Below, piece after piece: positions 18,811-27,449 of a stretch of DNA of 64,000 nucleotides. The translations under genes and the position numbers were made by a program. Every line of letters starts with the position of its first letter. Positions within the stretch are counted from its first letter, which is position 1. Under the pieces are notes generated by a model, which saw nothing but the letters and a program-made list of their open reading frames with translations, ran no database searches and was not told the origin of the DNA. Source of the DNA: Actinomadura luzonensis (GTDB taxonomy: Bacteria > Actinomycetota > Actinomycetes > Streptosporangiales > Streptosporangiaceae); contig NZ_JAKRKC020000001.1 in assembly GCF_022664455.2 (NCBI RefSeq), forward strand, positions 4,035,001-4,099,000. The letters are read 5' to 3'.

Positions 18811-19425
18811 ATGAGCTTGCTCGATCTGGCCCCCGTGATCCCCGTCGTGGTGATCGACGACGTCGGGACGGCGGTGCCGCTGGCCCGGGCGCTGGTCGCC
18901 GGCGGCCTGCCGGTCATCGAGGTGACCCTCCGCACCCCGGCCGCCCGCGAGGCCATCGCCCGCATCGCGGCCGAGGTGCCGGAGGCCACGGTGGGGGCGG
19001 GCACCGTGCGCACCGCCGAGGACATCGCGGCCTCGGCCGCCGCCGGCGCCCGGTTCCTGGTGTCGCCGGGCACCACGCCGTCGCTGGTGGAGGCGCTGGA
19101 GGGAAGCGGGATGCCGTACCTGCCGGGCGCCGCCACGGTCTCCGAGGTGATGGCGCTGGCCGAGCGCGGCGTCAAGGAGCTGAAGTTCTTCCCGGCGGAG
19201 GCGGCGGGCGGCGTGCCGTACCTGAAGTCCCTGTCGGGGCCGCTGCCCGACGTGCGCTTCTGCCCGACCGGCGGCATCCGCGCCACCACGGCCGCCGACT
19301 ACCTGGCGCTGCCGAACGTGGGCTGCGTGGGCGGCACCTGGCTCACCCCGGCCGACGCCCTGGCCTCGGGCGACTGGGCCCGCGTCGAGAAACTCGCCGC
19401 CGAGGCCGCCGCCCTGTGCCCATGA
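18811..19425 (+). CDS. eda: KDPG aldolase (2-keto-3-deoxy-6-phosphogluconate aldolase), copy 1
   Basis: It cleaves KDPG to pyruvate and glyceraldehyde-3-phosphate and ends the Entner-Doudoroff route. The protein has 204 residues. The Schiff-base lysine is K125 in KELKFFPAE, the general acid/base is E37 in PVIEVTLRTP, and the phosphate-binding loop is PTGGI. The ATG at 18811 follows GAGGAGAG; the earlier in-frame ATG at 18793 lies at the start of that ribosome site. It is the last gene of the operon. A second aldolase gene lies at 31342. Confidence 0.95.
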   Translation: MSLLDLAPVIPVVVIDDVGTAVPLARALVAGGLPVIEVTLRTPAAREAIARIAAEVPEATVGAGTVRTAEDIAASAAAGARFLVSPGTTPSLVEALEGSGMPYLPGAATVSEVMALAERGVKELKFFPAEAAGGVPYLKSLSGPLPDVRFCPTGGIRATTAADYLALPNVGCVGGTWLTPADALASGDWARVEKLAAEAAALCP

Positions 19426-19439
19426 GGCCCCCGAGGGCC
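19426..19439 (+). terminator. Weak stem-loop after eda
   Basis: GGCCC (19426-19430) and GGGCC (19435-19439) form a five-pair stem directly after the eda stop codon, in the 47-base gap between the convergent eda and lysR genes. There is no T-run. Position supports a terminator; structure is weak. Confidence 0.25.
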
Positions 19440-19472
19440 CCTGAGGGCTCTGGTGGCGCGCGTCCGGTGGGC

Positions 19473-20381
19473 CTAGCTCCAGATCGAGACGTGCACCGGC
19501 GGGCGGAAGCGGTTGCGGGGGATGCCGTCGTCCGGGGTGCGCATGGTCTGGGTGGCGGACGGGGTGGTGAGGAAGTCGAGGAAGGTGCCGGCGGCCGCGG
19601 AGCGGGTGGCGGCGTCGAGGGTGGTGGCGTACCAGTAGGACGGGAGCGGGGTGGCCGGGGTGTCGACGGGGATCAGGGCGCCGCGGCGGAGCTGGGCGGA
19701 GACCAGGTGGGCGGTGGCGGGGGCGAGGCCGGCGCCCTCGGCGGCGGCCTTCCAGGCGGCGCTCTGGTTGGCGTAGACGCGCACCTGCGACTCCGGGACG
19801 CGTAACAGGCGCAGCAGGCGGCTGGTGTCGCTGGCCGGGTCGGCGCCGGAGGGGCCGACGAGCCAGTGGTCGCGGCGGCCCCGGGGCGCGCCGACGACGA
19901 TGAGGCGGCAGCGCAGCACCGGGCGGCTCACTAGGCCGTCGCCGCCCGCCTGCGCGCCGAGCGCGACGTCGGCGAGGCGGCTGGACAGCAGCAGCGGGAC
20001 CTCGGCGGTGGCGGCCACCCCCGAGGTCGCGTCCACCGGCTTGCGCTGGGTGAACAGGCACAGCAGCGGGCCGGCCACGTACTCGGCGAGGCCGGCGTCC
20101 ATGACGACGTGGAGGCGGGCGGGGCGGCCGGGACGGACGGCGTCCATCGCCTCGGCGCCGAGCGCGACCATCCGGGAGGCGATGCCGAGCAGCCGGCGGC
20201 CGCCCTCGGTGAGCACCATGCGGTCGCCGCTGCGGGTGAGCAGCGGGTCGCCGAGGTGGCGGCGGAGCTGGCCGAGCGACTGCGAGACGGCGGGCTCGCT
20301 GACGCCGAGGGCCCGCGCGGCGGCCTTGACCGAGCCGAGGCGGGCGACGAAGACGAACGCGCCGAGCTGGCTGAGTGTCAC
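19473..20381 (-). CDS. LysR family transcriptional regulator, probable cox regulator
   Basis: The protein has 302 residues. The helix-turn-helix at residues 1-60 (LGAFVFVARLGSVKAAARALGVSEPAVSQ) is classical LysR, and the rest is the periplasmic-binding-like sensor domain (from about residue 88). It is divergent from coxM, with an imperfect palindrome between them, the usual arrangement for a LysR activator of the neighbouring operon. The start is GTG at 20381; the ATG ten bases upstream is closed at once by a stop in frame. Confidence 0.86.
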   Translation of the reverse strand: MTLSQLGAFVFVARLGSVKAAARALGVSEPAVSQSLGQLRRHLGDPLLTRSGDRMVLTEGGRRLLGIASRMVALGAEAMDAVRPGRPARLHVVMDAGLAEYVAGPLLCLFTQRKPVDATSGVAATAEVPLLLSSRLADVALGAQAGGDGLVSRPVLRCRLIVVGAPRGRRDHWLVGPSGADPASDTSRLLRLLRVPESQVRVYANQSAAWKAAAEGAGLAPATAHLVSAQLRRGALIPVDTPATPLPSYWYATTLDAATRSAAAGTFLDFLTTPSATQTMRTPDDGIPRNRFRPPVHVSIWS

Positions 20382-20407
20382 GCCCCTTTCATAGACGCCG
20401 GGCGCGG

Positions 20408-20424
20408 ATTAAGGAATCCCTTAT
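20408..20424. promoter_or_regulatory. Imperfect palindrome, candidate LysR box for the cox operon
   Basis: ATTAAGGAATCCCTTAT is symmetric at 12 of 16 paired positions around A20416 and contains a T-N(11-12)-A type core, the general form of LysR binding sites. It lies 27 bases from the LysR start and 44 bases before coxM, inside an AT-rich patch. Confidence 0.45.
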
Positions 20425-20467
20425 TTGTGGATTGTCGCGACAAATCGGCGCCAGCAATGTGCTGGGC

Positions 20468-21331
20468 ATGCAGGTTCCCGCGACGTTCGAATACGAGCGA
20501 GCCGACAGCGTGCCGCACGCGATCGCGCTCTTGGAGCGGTACGGCCCGGAGGCCAGGATCGTGGCCGGCGGCCACAGTCTCATTCCCATGATGAAGCTGC
20601 GCCTGGCCCAGCCCGAGGCGCTGATCGACATCAACGGCCTGGCCGGCGAGCTGGGGCGGATCGCGGTGGAGGGCGGCGAGCTGGCGGTCGGGGCGCTCGT
20701 CCGGCACGCCGAATTGCTGGAGAGCGAGACCGCCACCGACCTTTTCCCGATATTTCGTGATGCGGAGCGGGTTATTGCCGATCCGATAGTGCGTAATCGG
20801 GGGACCGTTGGCGGCTCGCTCTGCCAGGGAGACCCGTCCGAGGATTTGCCGGCGGTGTTCGCCGCGTTGCGCGCCACCGCCGTCATCCAGGGCCCGGGCG
20901 GCCTCCGCGCCGTCCCGGTCAGGGAGTTCCACCGCGGCCCCTACGAGACCGCCGTCGAGCCGAACGAGCTGCTGGTCCAGCTCCGCGTGCCGGTCACGCC
21001 GGGCACGGGCAGCGCGTACGAGAAGGTCGAGCGGCGGGCCGGCGACTGGCCGGTGGCCGCGGCCGGAGCCGTGCTCACCGTCGCGGACGGCGTGATCACG
21101 CAGGCCGGGATCGGGCTGACGGCGGTCGGCGCCGAGAACTTCTGCGCCCCTGAGGCCGAGCGGCACCTGATCGGCCGCCCGCCGGCCGCCGAGGCGTTCG
21201 CCGAGGCGGGCCGGATCGCGGCCGGGCACTGCGAGCCGCACGCCGACCAGCGCGGCCCGGCCGACTACAAACGCCACCTGGCCGCCGAGCTGACCCGGCG
21301 CGCCCTCACCCGCGCCGCCGGGAGGATCTGA
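20468..21331 (+). CDS. coxM: Aerobic CO dehydrogenase medium (FAD) subunit
   Basis: This 287-residue flavoprotein subunit passes electrons from the iron-sulfur subunit to the quinone pool. The FAD-binding motifs AGGHSLIPMMKLRL near residue 36 and TVGGSLCQGDPSED near residue 115 are intact, as in CoxM/CutM of molybdenum hydroxylases. The C-terminal cluster-contact domain follows. ATG at 20468 starts the conserved sequence (MQVPATFEYERA). It is followed one base later by coxS and then coxL, the form I gene order M-S-L. Confidence 0.93.
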   Translation: MQVPATFEYERADSVPHAIALLERYGPEARIVAGGHSLIPMMKLRLAQPEALIDINGLAGELGRIAVEGGELAVGALVRHAELLESETATDLFPIFRDAERVIADPIVRNRGTVGGSLCQGDPSEDLPAVFAALRATAVIQGPGGLRAVPVREFHRGPYETAVEPNELLVQLRVPVTPGTGSAYEKVERRAGDWPVAAAGAVLTVADGVITQAGIGLTAVGAENFCAPEAERHLIGRPPAAEAFAEAGRIAAGHCEPHADQRGPADYKRHLAAELTRRALTRAAGRI

Positions 21332-21332
21332 C

Positions 21333-21800
21333 ATGCGCATCACGGTCACGGTGAACGGGCAGCCGCACACCCGGGACGTCGAGCCCCGGCTGCTGCTCGT
21401 GCACTTCCTGCGCGACGAGCTGGACCTGACCGGCACCCACTGGGGCTGCGACACCTCCAACTGCGGCGTGTGCACCGTGCGGCTCGACGGCGTGCCGGTC
21501 AAGTCGTGCACGGTGCTCGCGGTCATGGCCGACGGCCACGAGGTGACGACGGTCGAGGGGCTGGAGCGGGACGGCGAGCTGGACGCGGTGCAGAAGGGCT
21601 TCGTGGAGTGCCACGGGCTGCAGTGCGGGTTCTGCACGCCGGGCATGCTGCTGACCGCGCGCTGGCTGCTGGACCGCGACCCCGACCCCGACGAGGGCCG
21701 GATCAGGGAGGCGATCTCGGGCCAGCTCTGCCGGTGCACGGGCTACGAGAACATCGTCCGCTCGATCAGGTGGGCGGCGGAACAGGAGGCGCGGTCATGA
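21333..21800 (+). CDS. coxS: Aerobic CO dehydrogenase small (2Fe-2S) subunit
   Basis: The protein has 155 residues and two [2Fe-2S] clusters. The plant-type ferredoxin motif CDTSNCGVC with a later Cys (KSC) is at about residues 39-61. The second motif, CGFCTPG with LCRCTGY, is in the helical C-terminal domain. It relays electrons from the molybdenum site in CoxL to FAD in CoxM. Its stop overlaps the coxL start as ATGA, so the subunits are translationally coupled. Confidence 0.95.
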   Translation: MRITVTVNGQPHTRDVEPRLLLVHFLRDELDLTGTHWGCDTSNCGVCTVRLDGVPVKSCTVLAVMADGHEVTTVEGLERDGELDAVQKGFVECHGLQCGFCTPGMLLTARWLLDRDPDPDEGRIREAISGQLCRCTGYENIVRSIRWAAEQEARS

Positions 21801-24145
21801 GCTTCGGGCGGATGCACCGCAAGGAGGACGCCCGGTTCATCCGCGGGCGCGGCCGTTACACCGACGACGTGCGGCTGCCCGGCATGCTGTACGGCGCCGT
21901 CATCCGCAGCCCCCACGCGCACGCCAGGATCGTCTCCGTCGACACCAGCGCCGCCGAGGCGCACCCCAAGGTCCGGGCGGTGATCACCGGGCGGACCCTG
22001 GAGGGCCTGGGGCTGGCCTGGATGCCCACCCTGTCGCAGGACACCCAGGCGGTCCTCGCCACCGACAAGGTGCGCTTCCAGGGCCAGGAGGTCGCGTTCG
22101 TGGTGGCCGAGGACCCGTACTCGGCCAGGGACGCGCTGGAGCTGATCGACGTCGAGTACGACCCCCTGGAGGCGGTCGTGGACGCCCGCCGCGCCCTCGA
22201 CGAGGGCGCCCCGGTGATCAGGGACGACCTGGAGGGCCGCACCGGCAACCACATCTTCGACTGGGAGGCCGGCGACCGGGCCCGCACCGACGCCCTGTTC
22301 GAGCAGGCCGAGGTGACGCTCGCGCAGGACATGCTCTACCCGCGCGTGCACCCGGCCCCGCTGGAGACCTGCGGCGCGGTGGCCGACTTCGACAAGGTCA
22401 CCGGCAAGCTCACCGTATGGTGCCCGACGCAGGCCCCGCACGCGCACCGCACGCTGTACGCGATGGTGGCCGGGCTGCCCGAGCACAAGATCCGGGTGAT
22501 CTCCCCGGACATCGGCGGCGGCTTCGGCGGCAAGGTCGGCATCTACCCCGGGTACGTGTGCGCGATCGTCGGCTCCATCGTCACCGGCCGTCCCGTGAAG
22601 TGGATGGAGGACCGCTCCGAGAACCTGATGAGCACGGCCTTCGCCCGCGACTACCACATGCGCGGCGAGATCGCCGCCACCCGCGACGGGCGGATCCGGG
22701 CGATCCGCGTCAAGGTGCTGGCCGACCACGGGGCGTTCAACGGCACCGCGCAGCCCACCAAGTTCCCGGCCGGCTTCTTCCACGTCTTCTCCGGCTCCTA
22801 CGACATCGAGGCCGCGCACTGCGAGGTCACCGGCGTCTACACCAACAAGGCGCCCGGCGGCGTCGCCTACGCCTGCTCCTTCCGCGTCACCGAGGCCGTC
22901 TACCTGGTCGAGCGCATGGTGGACCTGCTGGCCGCCGAGCTCGGTCTGGACCCGGCCGAGCTGCGGCTGCGCAACCTGCTGCGGCCCGAGCAGTTCCCGT
23001 ACCACTCCCCCACCGGCTGGGAGTACGACTCCGGCGACTACCCCAAGGCGCTGCGCCTGGCCATGGACATGATCGGCTACGACAAGCTCCGCGCCGAGCA
23101 GGCCGACCGGCGCTCCAGGGGCGAGCTGATGGGCATCGGCGTCAGCTTCTTCACCGAGGCCGTCGGCGCGGGCCCGCGCAAGCACATGGACATCCTCGGC
23201 CTCGGCATGGCCGACGGCGCGGAGCTGCGCGTGCACCCGACCGGCAAGGCGGTGCTGCGGGTGTCGTGCCAGTCGCAGGGCCAGGGGCACGAGACGACGT
23301 TCGCCCAGATCGTCGGGCAGGAGCTGGGCATCCCGGCCGACGACGTGGAGGTCGTGCACGGCGACACCGACCAGACGCCGTTCGGGCTCGGCACGTACGG
23401 CTCCCGCTCCACCCCGGTCTCCGGCGCGGCCACCGCCCTGGTGGCCAGGAAGGTGCGCGACCGGGCGAAGATCGTGGCGGCGGCCATGCTGGAGGCGTCC
23501 CCGGACGACCTGGAGTGGGACGGCGGCCGCTGGTCGGTGGTCGGCGACCCGGCCGCGGGCAGGTCGATCGCGGAGATCGCGCTGGCCGCGCACGGCAGCC
23601 TCGAGCTGCCCGAGGGCGTCGAGGGCCACCTCGACGCGGTGACCGTCTACAACCCGCCGAACCTGACCTACCCGTTCGGCGCCTACATCTGCGTCGTGGA
23701 CGTCGACCCGGGCACCGGGCAGGTCAAGGTGCGCCGGTTCGTGGCGGTGGACGACTGCGGGGTGCGCATCAACCCCATGATCGTCGAAGGGCAGATCCAC
23801 GGCGGGCTCGCCGACGGGGTCGGGATGGCGCTCATGCAGGTGATGGCGTTCGACGAGGACGGCAACCACCTGGGCGCCTCGTTCATGGACTACCTGCTGC
23901 CGACCGCGATGGAGTGCCCGTCGTGGGAGCTGGGCGAGACGGTGACGCCGTCGCCGACGCACCCGATCGGGGCCAAGGGGGTGGGCGAGTCGGCCACCGT
24001 CGGGTCGCCGCCGGCCGTGGTCAACGCCGTGGTGGACGCGCTCGCCCCGTACGGGGTGCGGCACGCGGACATGCCGCTCACCCCCGCGAACGTGTGGCGG
24101 GTCGTCCAGGGACGGCCGTTCCGCACGGACCTGGCGATCCCGTGA
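21797..24145 (+). CDS. coxL: Aerobic CO dehydrogenase large (molybdopterin) subunit, form I
   Basis: This 782-residue subunit binds the Mo-cytosine dinucleotide cofactor and oxidises CO to CO2. The active-site loop reads AYACSFR with Cys360, which matches the AYXCSFR signature of form I enzymes; related hydroxylases (form II) have AYRGAGR. Other molybdopterin contacts, GGGFGGK (near residue 239) and GQGHETTFAQI, are present, and the catalytic glutamate region reads GAKGVGESA near the end. The ATG overlaps the coxS stop. True CO oxidation is therefore likely, though only part of the usual accessory gene set is next to it. Confidence 0.94.
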   Translation: MSFGRMHRKEDARFIRGRGRYTDDVRLPGMLYGAVIRSPHAHARIVSVDTSAAEAHPKVRAVITGRTLEGLGLAWMPTLSQDTQAVLATDKVRFQGQEVAFVVAEDPYSARDALELIDVEYDPLEAVVDARRALDEGAPVIRDDLEGRTGNHIFDWEAGDRARTDALFEQAEVTLAQDMLYPRVHPAPLETCGAVADFDKVTGKLTVWCPTQAPHAHRTLYAMVAGLPEHKIRVISPDIGGGFGGKVGIYPGYVCAIVGSIVTGRPVKWMEDRSENLMSTAFARDYHMRGEIAATRDGRIRAIRVKVLADHGAFNGTAQPTKFPAGFFHVFSGSYDIEAAHCEVTGVYTNKAPGGVAYACSFRVTEAVYLVERMVDLLAAELGLDPAELRLRNLLRPEQFPYHSPTGWEYDSGDYPKALRLAMDMIGYDKLRAEQADRRSRGELMGIGVSFFTEAVGAGPRKHMDILGLGMADGAELRVHPTGKAVLRVSCQSQGQGHETTFAQIVGQELGIPADDVEVVHGDTDQTPFGLGTYGSRSTPVSGAATALVARKVRDRAKIVAAAMLEASPDDLEWDGGRWSVVGDPAAGRSIAEIALAAHGSLELPEGVEGHLDAVTVYNPPNLTYPFGAYICVVDVDPGTGQVKVRRFVAVDDCGVRINPMIVEGQIHGGLADGVGMALMQVMAFDEDGNHLGASFMDYLLPTAMECPSWELGETVTPSPTHPIGAKGVGESATVGSPPAVVNAVVDALAPYGVRHADMPLTPANVWRVVQGRPFRTDLAIP

Positions 24146-24897
24146 GCGAGTTCCTGGGCATGCCGGCGCCCGTGCGGCGGGCGCCGGCCGCCCAGCCCGC
24201 GGGCGGGCTCGACGTGCAGGCGCGGGCGGCGGAGCTGCGGTCGGGGCGGGAGCCGTACGTGCTGGCCACGGTCGTGCGGGCGCAGCGGCCGACCAGCGCC
24301 AAGGCGGGCGACCGGGCGCTGGTGCTGCCGGACGGGACGATCGAGGGGTTCGTCGGCGGGGTGTGCGCCACGGACACGGTCCGCGCGCAGGGCCTGCGCC
24401 TGCTCAGCACCGGACGCGCCACGCTGCTGCGCATCACGCCCGAGGCCGGCGAGCCGCACGAGGAGGAGGGGCTGGTCGCGGTGGGCCAGCCGTGCCTGTC
24501 CGGCGGCACGCTGGAGATCTTCCTGGAGGCGGTGCTGCCGCCCGTGCTCGTCCAGGTGCACGGCGACAGCCCCATCGCCCGCGCGTTCGCCGCCGTGGGC
24601 CGGGCGATGGGCTACCAGGTGGAGGCGAGCGCCGACCCGCTGACGCCGATCGCCGGCGACGCCGCCGCCGTGCTCGTGGCGAGCCACGGCGTGGGCGAGG
24701 AGCCGGTGCTGCGGGCGGCGCTGGCGCAGGGGGTGCCGTACGTGGCGCTCGTCGCCAGCCGCCGGCGCGGCGCGGCCGTGCTGGCCCGGGTGGAGGGGGG
24801 CGAGCGGGTGCACGTCCCGGCGGGCCTGGACATCGGGGCCAGGACGCCCGGGGAGGTGGCGGTGTCGGTCTACGCCGAGCTCATCGATCTGCGCTGA
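24142..24897 (+). CDS. XdhC/CoxI family molybdenum hydroxylase maturation protein
   Basis: The protein has 251 residues. The N-terminal XdhC/CoxI domain is seen in YVLATVVRAQRPTSAKAGDRALV and the following GFVGGVC with a conserved Cys. The C-terminal Rossmann half contains VLVASHGVGEEPVLRAAL. Family members bind molybdenum cofactor and deliver or sulfurate it for CO dehydrogenases and xanthine dehydrogenases. GTG at 24142 overlaps the coxL stop (GTGA), so it is the fourth gene of the cox operon. Confidence 0.88.
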   Translation: MSEFLGMPAPVRRAPAAQPAGGLDVQARAAELRSGREPYVLATVVRAQRPTSAKAGDRALVLPDGTIEGFVGGVCATDTVRAQGLRLLSTGRATLLRITPEAGEPHEEEGLVAVGQPCLSGGTLEIFLEAVLPPVLVQVHGDSPIARAFAAVGRAMGYQVEASADPLTPIAGDAAAVLVASHGVGEEPVLRAALAQGVPYVALVASRRRGAAVLARVEGGERVHVPAGLDIGARTPGEVAVSVYAELIDLR

Positions 24898-24997
24898 CCT
24901 GCGTATTTGGGGACGCGGCCGCCGGGGTAGGTCAAGGGATGTCAAGCCGCAGTCTCGGGGAAGCCCCCTCCTGCTCGCGCAGAGCGAAGGGACACTG

Positions 24998-25855
24998 ATG
25001 CTCACGCAAACGGCCGGCCAGGAGCCACCGCTCGCCGGCGACCGCCCGGACGTCCACCCGGGCAGCCGCCCGGACGTCCGCCCGGACACTCACCCGGGCA
25101 GCCGTCCCGGGTCGCAGCCGGGAAGCCTGGACAGGGGGATCGACATCCTGCTCGCGCTCGCCCAGGCGCCGGGGCCGGGGCCGGTCAGCCTCGCCCAGCT
25201 CTGCCGCAGCACGGGCCTGCCCAAGTCCACCGCCCACCGCATCCTCGGCGTGTTGTGCGGGCGCGGGCTGGTCCGCCGGGCGGGCACCGGCTACCTGCCC
25301 GGCGAGCTGCTGGACGTGCTCGCGGGCGGCGGCCGGGCGCGCGTCCCCGGCACCCGCCGGGTGGTCCTGCCGTACCTGCTCTACCTGTACGAGACCACCC
25401 GGCAGACGGTGAACCTGGCGGTGCCGTGCGGCCTGGAGGCCCGCTACGTCGAGCGGCTGTACGGGCACAACCGGGTCGGCACGCCGTCCGACGCCGCGGA
25501 CCTGGCGCCGCTGCACTGCACGGCGACCGGCAAGGCGCTGCTGGCCTTCGACCCGCGGCTACGGCAGGAGCTGCTGGCGCGCGGCACGTTCGAGCGCATG
25601 ACCCGTCGGACGATCACCACGCCGGCGCGGCTGGAGCGGGAGCTGGCCCAGGTGCGGCGGCACGGGGTGGCGTACGCGCAGGAGGAGTTCGCCGACGGCG
25701 TGGCGTGCGTGGCCGCACCGGTGTTCGGGCCGGGCGGGCGGATCCGCATGTCGCTGGGGGTGGCCGCGCCGGCGCCCGGCGCGGCGCTGGGGCGGCTCGG
25801 CATCGCGGTGCGCGGGGCGGCGCAGGCGATCTCGGCGGCGCTGCTCGGCGGGTAG
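24998..25855 (+). CDS. IclR family transcriptional regulator
   Basis: A 45-residue disordered leader with a repeated Pro-Gly-Ser-Arg-Pro-Asp motif precedes the winged helix (about residues 45-105, SLAQLCRSTGLPKSTAHRIL). The IclR ligand domain follows (LHCTATGKALLAF is its hallmark, near residue 170). The ATG at 24998 follows GAAGGGA. It lies on the same strand 100 bases after the cox operon and could control it or the P450-like gene downstream. The repeat leader may mean that the true start is further in, near residue 43. Confidence 0.85.
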   Translation: MLTQTAGQEPPLAGDRPDVHPGSRPDVRPDTHPGSRPGSQPGSLDRGIDILLALAQAPGPGPVSLAQLCRSTGLPKSTAHRILGVLCGRGLVRRAGTGYLPGELLDVLAGGGRARVPGTRRVVLPYLLYLYETTRQTVNLAVPCGLEARYVERLYGHNRVGTPSDAADLAPLHCTATGKALLAFDPRLRQELLARGTFERMTRRTITTPARLERELAQVRRHGVAYAQEEFADGVACVAAPVFGPGGRIRMSLGVAAPAPGAALGRLGIAVRGAAQAISAALLGG

Positions 25856-26130
25856 GCGTTCCGCGGGCCGGGACGCGAAGGGGTTTCGCGGCGGGAAGCG
25901 TTCCACTGGCCGAAACCCCGATTGCGGGCGGGCGGGCCGGCGCGATCACATGACCGGTATGGACTTCCTTCCCGCTCCGGCCACCCCGGAGGCGCCCGCG
26001 GTCCGCTGGGCACGGGCCCGTACGGCCCCGGACCAGCGGGCGCCGGGGAAGCGGGTCCGGCACCCGCGGTCACCGCGGGAACGTTCCAGCGCCCGGCTCC
26101 GGGCGCGGCGGCCCGGGCGGGAGCACACCG

Positions 26131-27339
26131 GTGCCTAGGGGGCTGCCCAGGGCGAGCGTGCTGGAGAGCCTGCGGCTCTCGGCCGCGCTGGTGCCGCCGT
26201 GGGCGCCGCACGCCCTCCCCGGCCGCGACCTGCTGCGCGCCCGCTCCCTGCTCACCGCGCTGGAGGCCAGGTACGGCGGCCGTCCCGTGCTCGTACGCGG
26301 CCGCCGGCGCGGCCCCGCGCTGCTCGTGCTGTCCCGCCGCGACGTGCTGCGCGTGCTGGTGGAGGAGCGCGACGCCTACGCGCCCGGCGTCGAGGAGCGG
26401 CCCTTCGGCCTGCCGACGGACGTCCTGCGCCCGGCGTTCATCGAGATCGCCCGCGAGGAGGCCGCCGCGCTCACCACCGCCGCGCTCACCACCGGCGCGC
26501 TCACCACCGGCGCACTCACCACCGGCGCGCGCACCACCGGCGTGGTCGACTTCGCCCGCCTCGACGCGCGCTGGCAGCGGGTGGCCCGCCGCTGCGTGTA
26601 CGGCGACGGCGCGGCCGGCGACGAGGAGCTGACCCGGCTGCTGACCGGCCTCAGGCGGGCGGGCAGGCGGCGGGCCGGGCGCCGCCAGGAGGTGCTGTCC
26701 GGCCGCTACGACGCCCGCATCCTCGACCATCTGCGCAGGGCCGAGCCCGGCAGCCTGGCCGGGCTGATCGCCGAGACCCCCGACGAGGCCGAGTCGCGCG
26801 GGCTGATGCAGGCCGCGTACTGGCTGATGGGGTTCGGCGTCACCGCGGGCGCGCTGCTGCAGACGCTCGCGCTGCTGGCCACCCACCCGGCGCACCGCAA
26901 GGCCGCCCGCGCCGACCCCGAGCACCTGCGGGCCTGCCTGCGCGAGGCGCTGCGGCTGTGGCCGCCGGTGCCCGCGCTGTCGCGGGTCACCGCCGCCGAG
27001 ACCCACTGGTACGGCACCGCCCTGCCCCCCGGCACCCCCGTGCTCGTGCCGCTCGCGGTGCACCAGCGCAGCCCGCGGCTGCCGTACGCCGACGCGTTCA
27101 CGCCGCGCATCTGGCTCGACGGCACCGCCGCCGGCGAGTGGTGGGCCCGGCCGGGCTGCGACGCCGTGCACCTGACGCTCGCGGTCGGCACCGCCTTCCT
27201 GGCCACCCTGCTGCGGGACGCCAGGCCCAAGCAGATCGGGCGGTCGCTGTCCCCGCACCGCCCGATCCCCCACGCCGTGAACCTCGCCCGGCTGCGCGTC
27301 CGGATGCGGCCCACCCGCCGCAAGCCCGCCCGTCCCTGA
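26131..27339 (+). CDS. Divergent cytochrome P450-like protein
   Basis: The protein has 402 residues. The K-helix motif is intact as E272-A-L-R275 (CLREALRLWPP). The region of the heme loop keeps a cysteine, C343, in RPGCDAVHLTLAVG, at the right spacing from HL, but the usual FxxGxRxC glycine pattern is lost and reads WWARPGC. The I-helix proton-relay motif is also unclear. It may bind heme in an unusual way or be non-catalytic. An in-frame repeat (ALTTG five times) interrupts the N-terminal half. GTG at 26131 is the likely start. No redox partner gene is adjacent. Confidence 0.65.
   Translation: MPRGLPRASVLESLRLSAALVPPWAPHALPGRDLLRARSLLTALEARYGGRPVLVRGRRRGPALLVLSRRDVLRVLVEERDAYAPGVEERPFGLPTDVLRPAFIEIAREEAAALTTAALTTGALTTGALTTGARTTGVVDFARLDARWQRVARRCVYGDGAAGDEELTRLLTGLRRAGRRRAGRRQEVLSGRYDARILDHLRRAEPGSLAGLIAETPDEAESRGLMQAAYWLMGFGVTAGALLQTLALLATHPAHRKAARADPEHLRACLREALRLWPPVPALSRVTAAETHWYGTALPPGTPVLVPLAVHQRSPRLPYADAFTPRIWLDGTAAGEWWARPGCDAVHLTLAVGTAFLATLLRDARPKQIGRSLSPHRPIPHAVNLARLRVRMRPTRRKPARP
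26467..26541 (+). repeat. Five tandem 15-base units inside the P450-like gene
   Basis: Units of the form GCGCTCACCACCGGC follow each other at 26467, 26482, 26497, 26512 and 26527 with one to two changes each. They encode Ala-Leu-Thr-Thr-Gly style pentapeptides (residues about 113-137) in frame, so the protein length can change by slippage without breaking the gene. Confidence 0.85.
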
Positions 27340-27380
27340 GGGCCGTCCCCGCGGGCATGCCTGCTCAGCGCCACTGGCCT

Positions 27381-27401
27381 ACGGAGGGCCCCTTCCTCCG
27401 T
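27381..27401. terminator. Stem-loop between P450-like gene and kinase gene
   Basis: ACGGAGG (27381-27387) and CCTCCGT (27395-27401) are perfect arms around a seven-base loop, 42 bases after the P450-like stop. The structure is followed by TAGAGT rather than a T-run. It may terminate the upstream gene; alternatively it is part of the kinase promoter region. Confidence 0.35.
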
Positions 27402-27449
27402 TAGAGTCTGGGGTACAAAACGGCATGCCGGGCGGAGGAACGGTTCGGT

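Noticed and set aside
25950..26138. A 62-codon open frame between the IclR and P450-like genes, overlapping the P450-like start by eight bases.
   Set aside because: Composition is basic and low-complexity, no conserved motif or good ribosome site is visible, and a similar open frame exists on the other strand. The gap 25856-26130 otherwise shows nothing recognisable.
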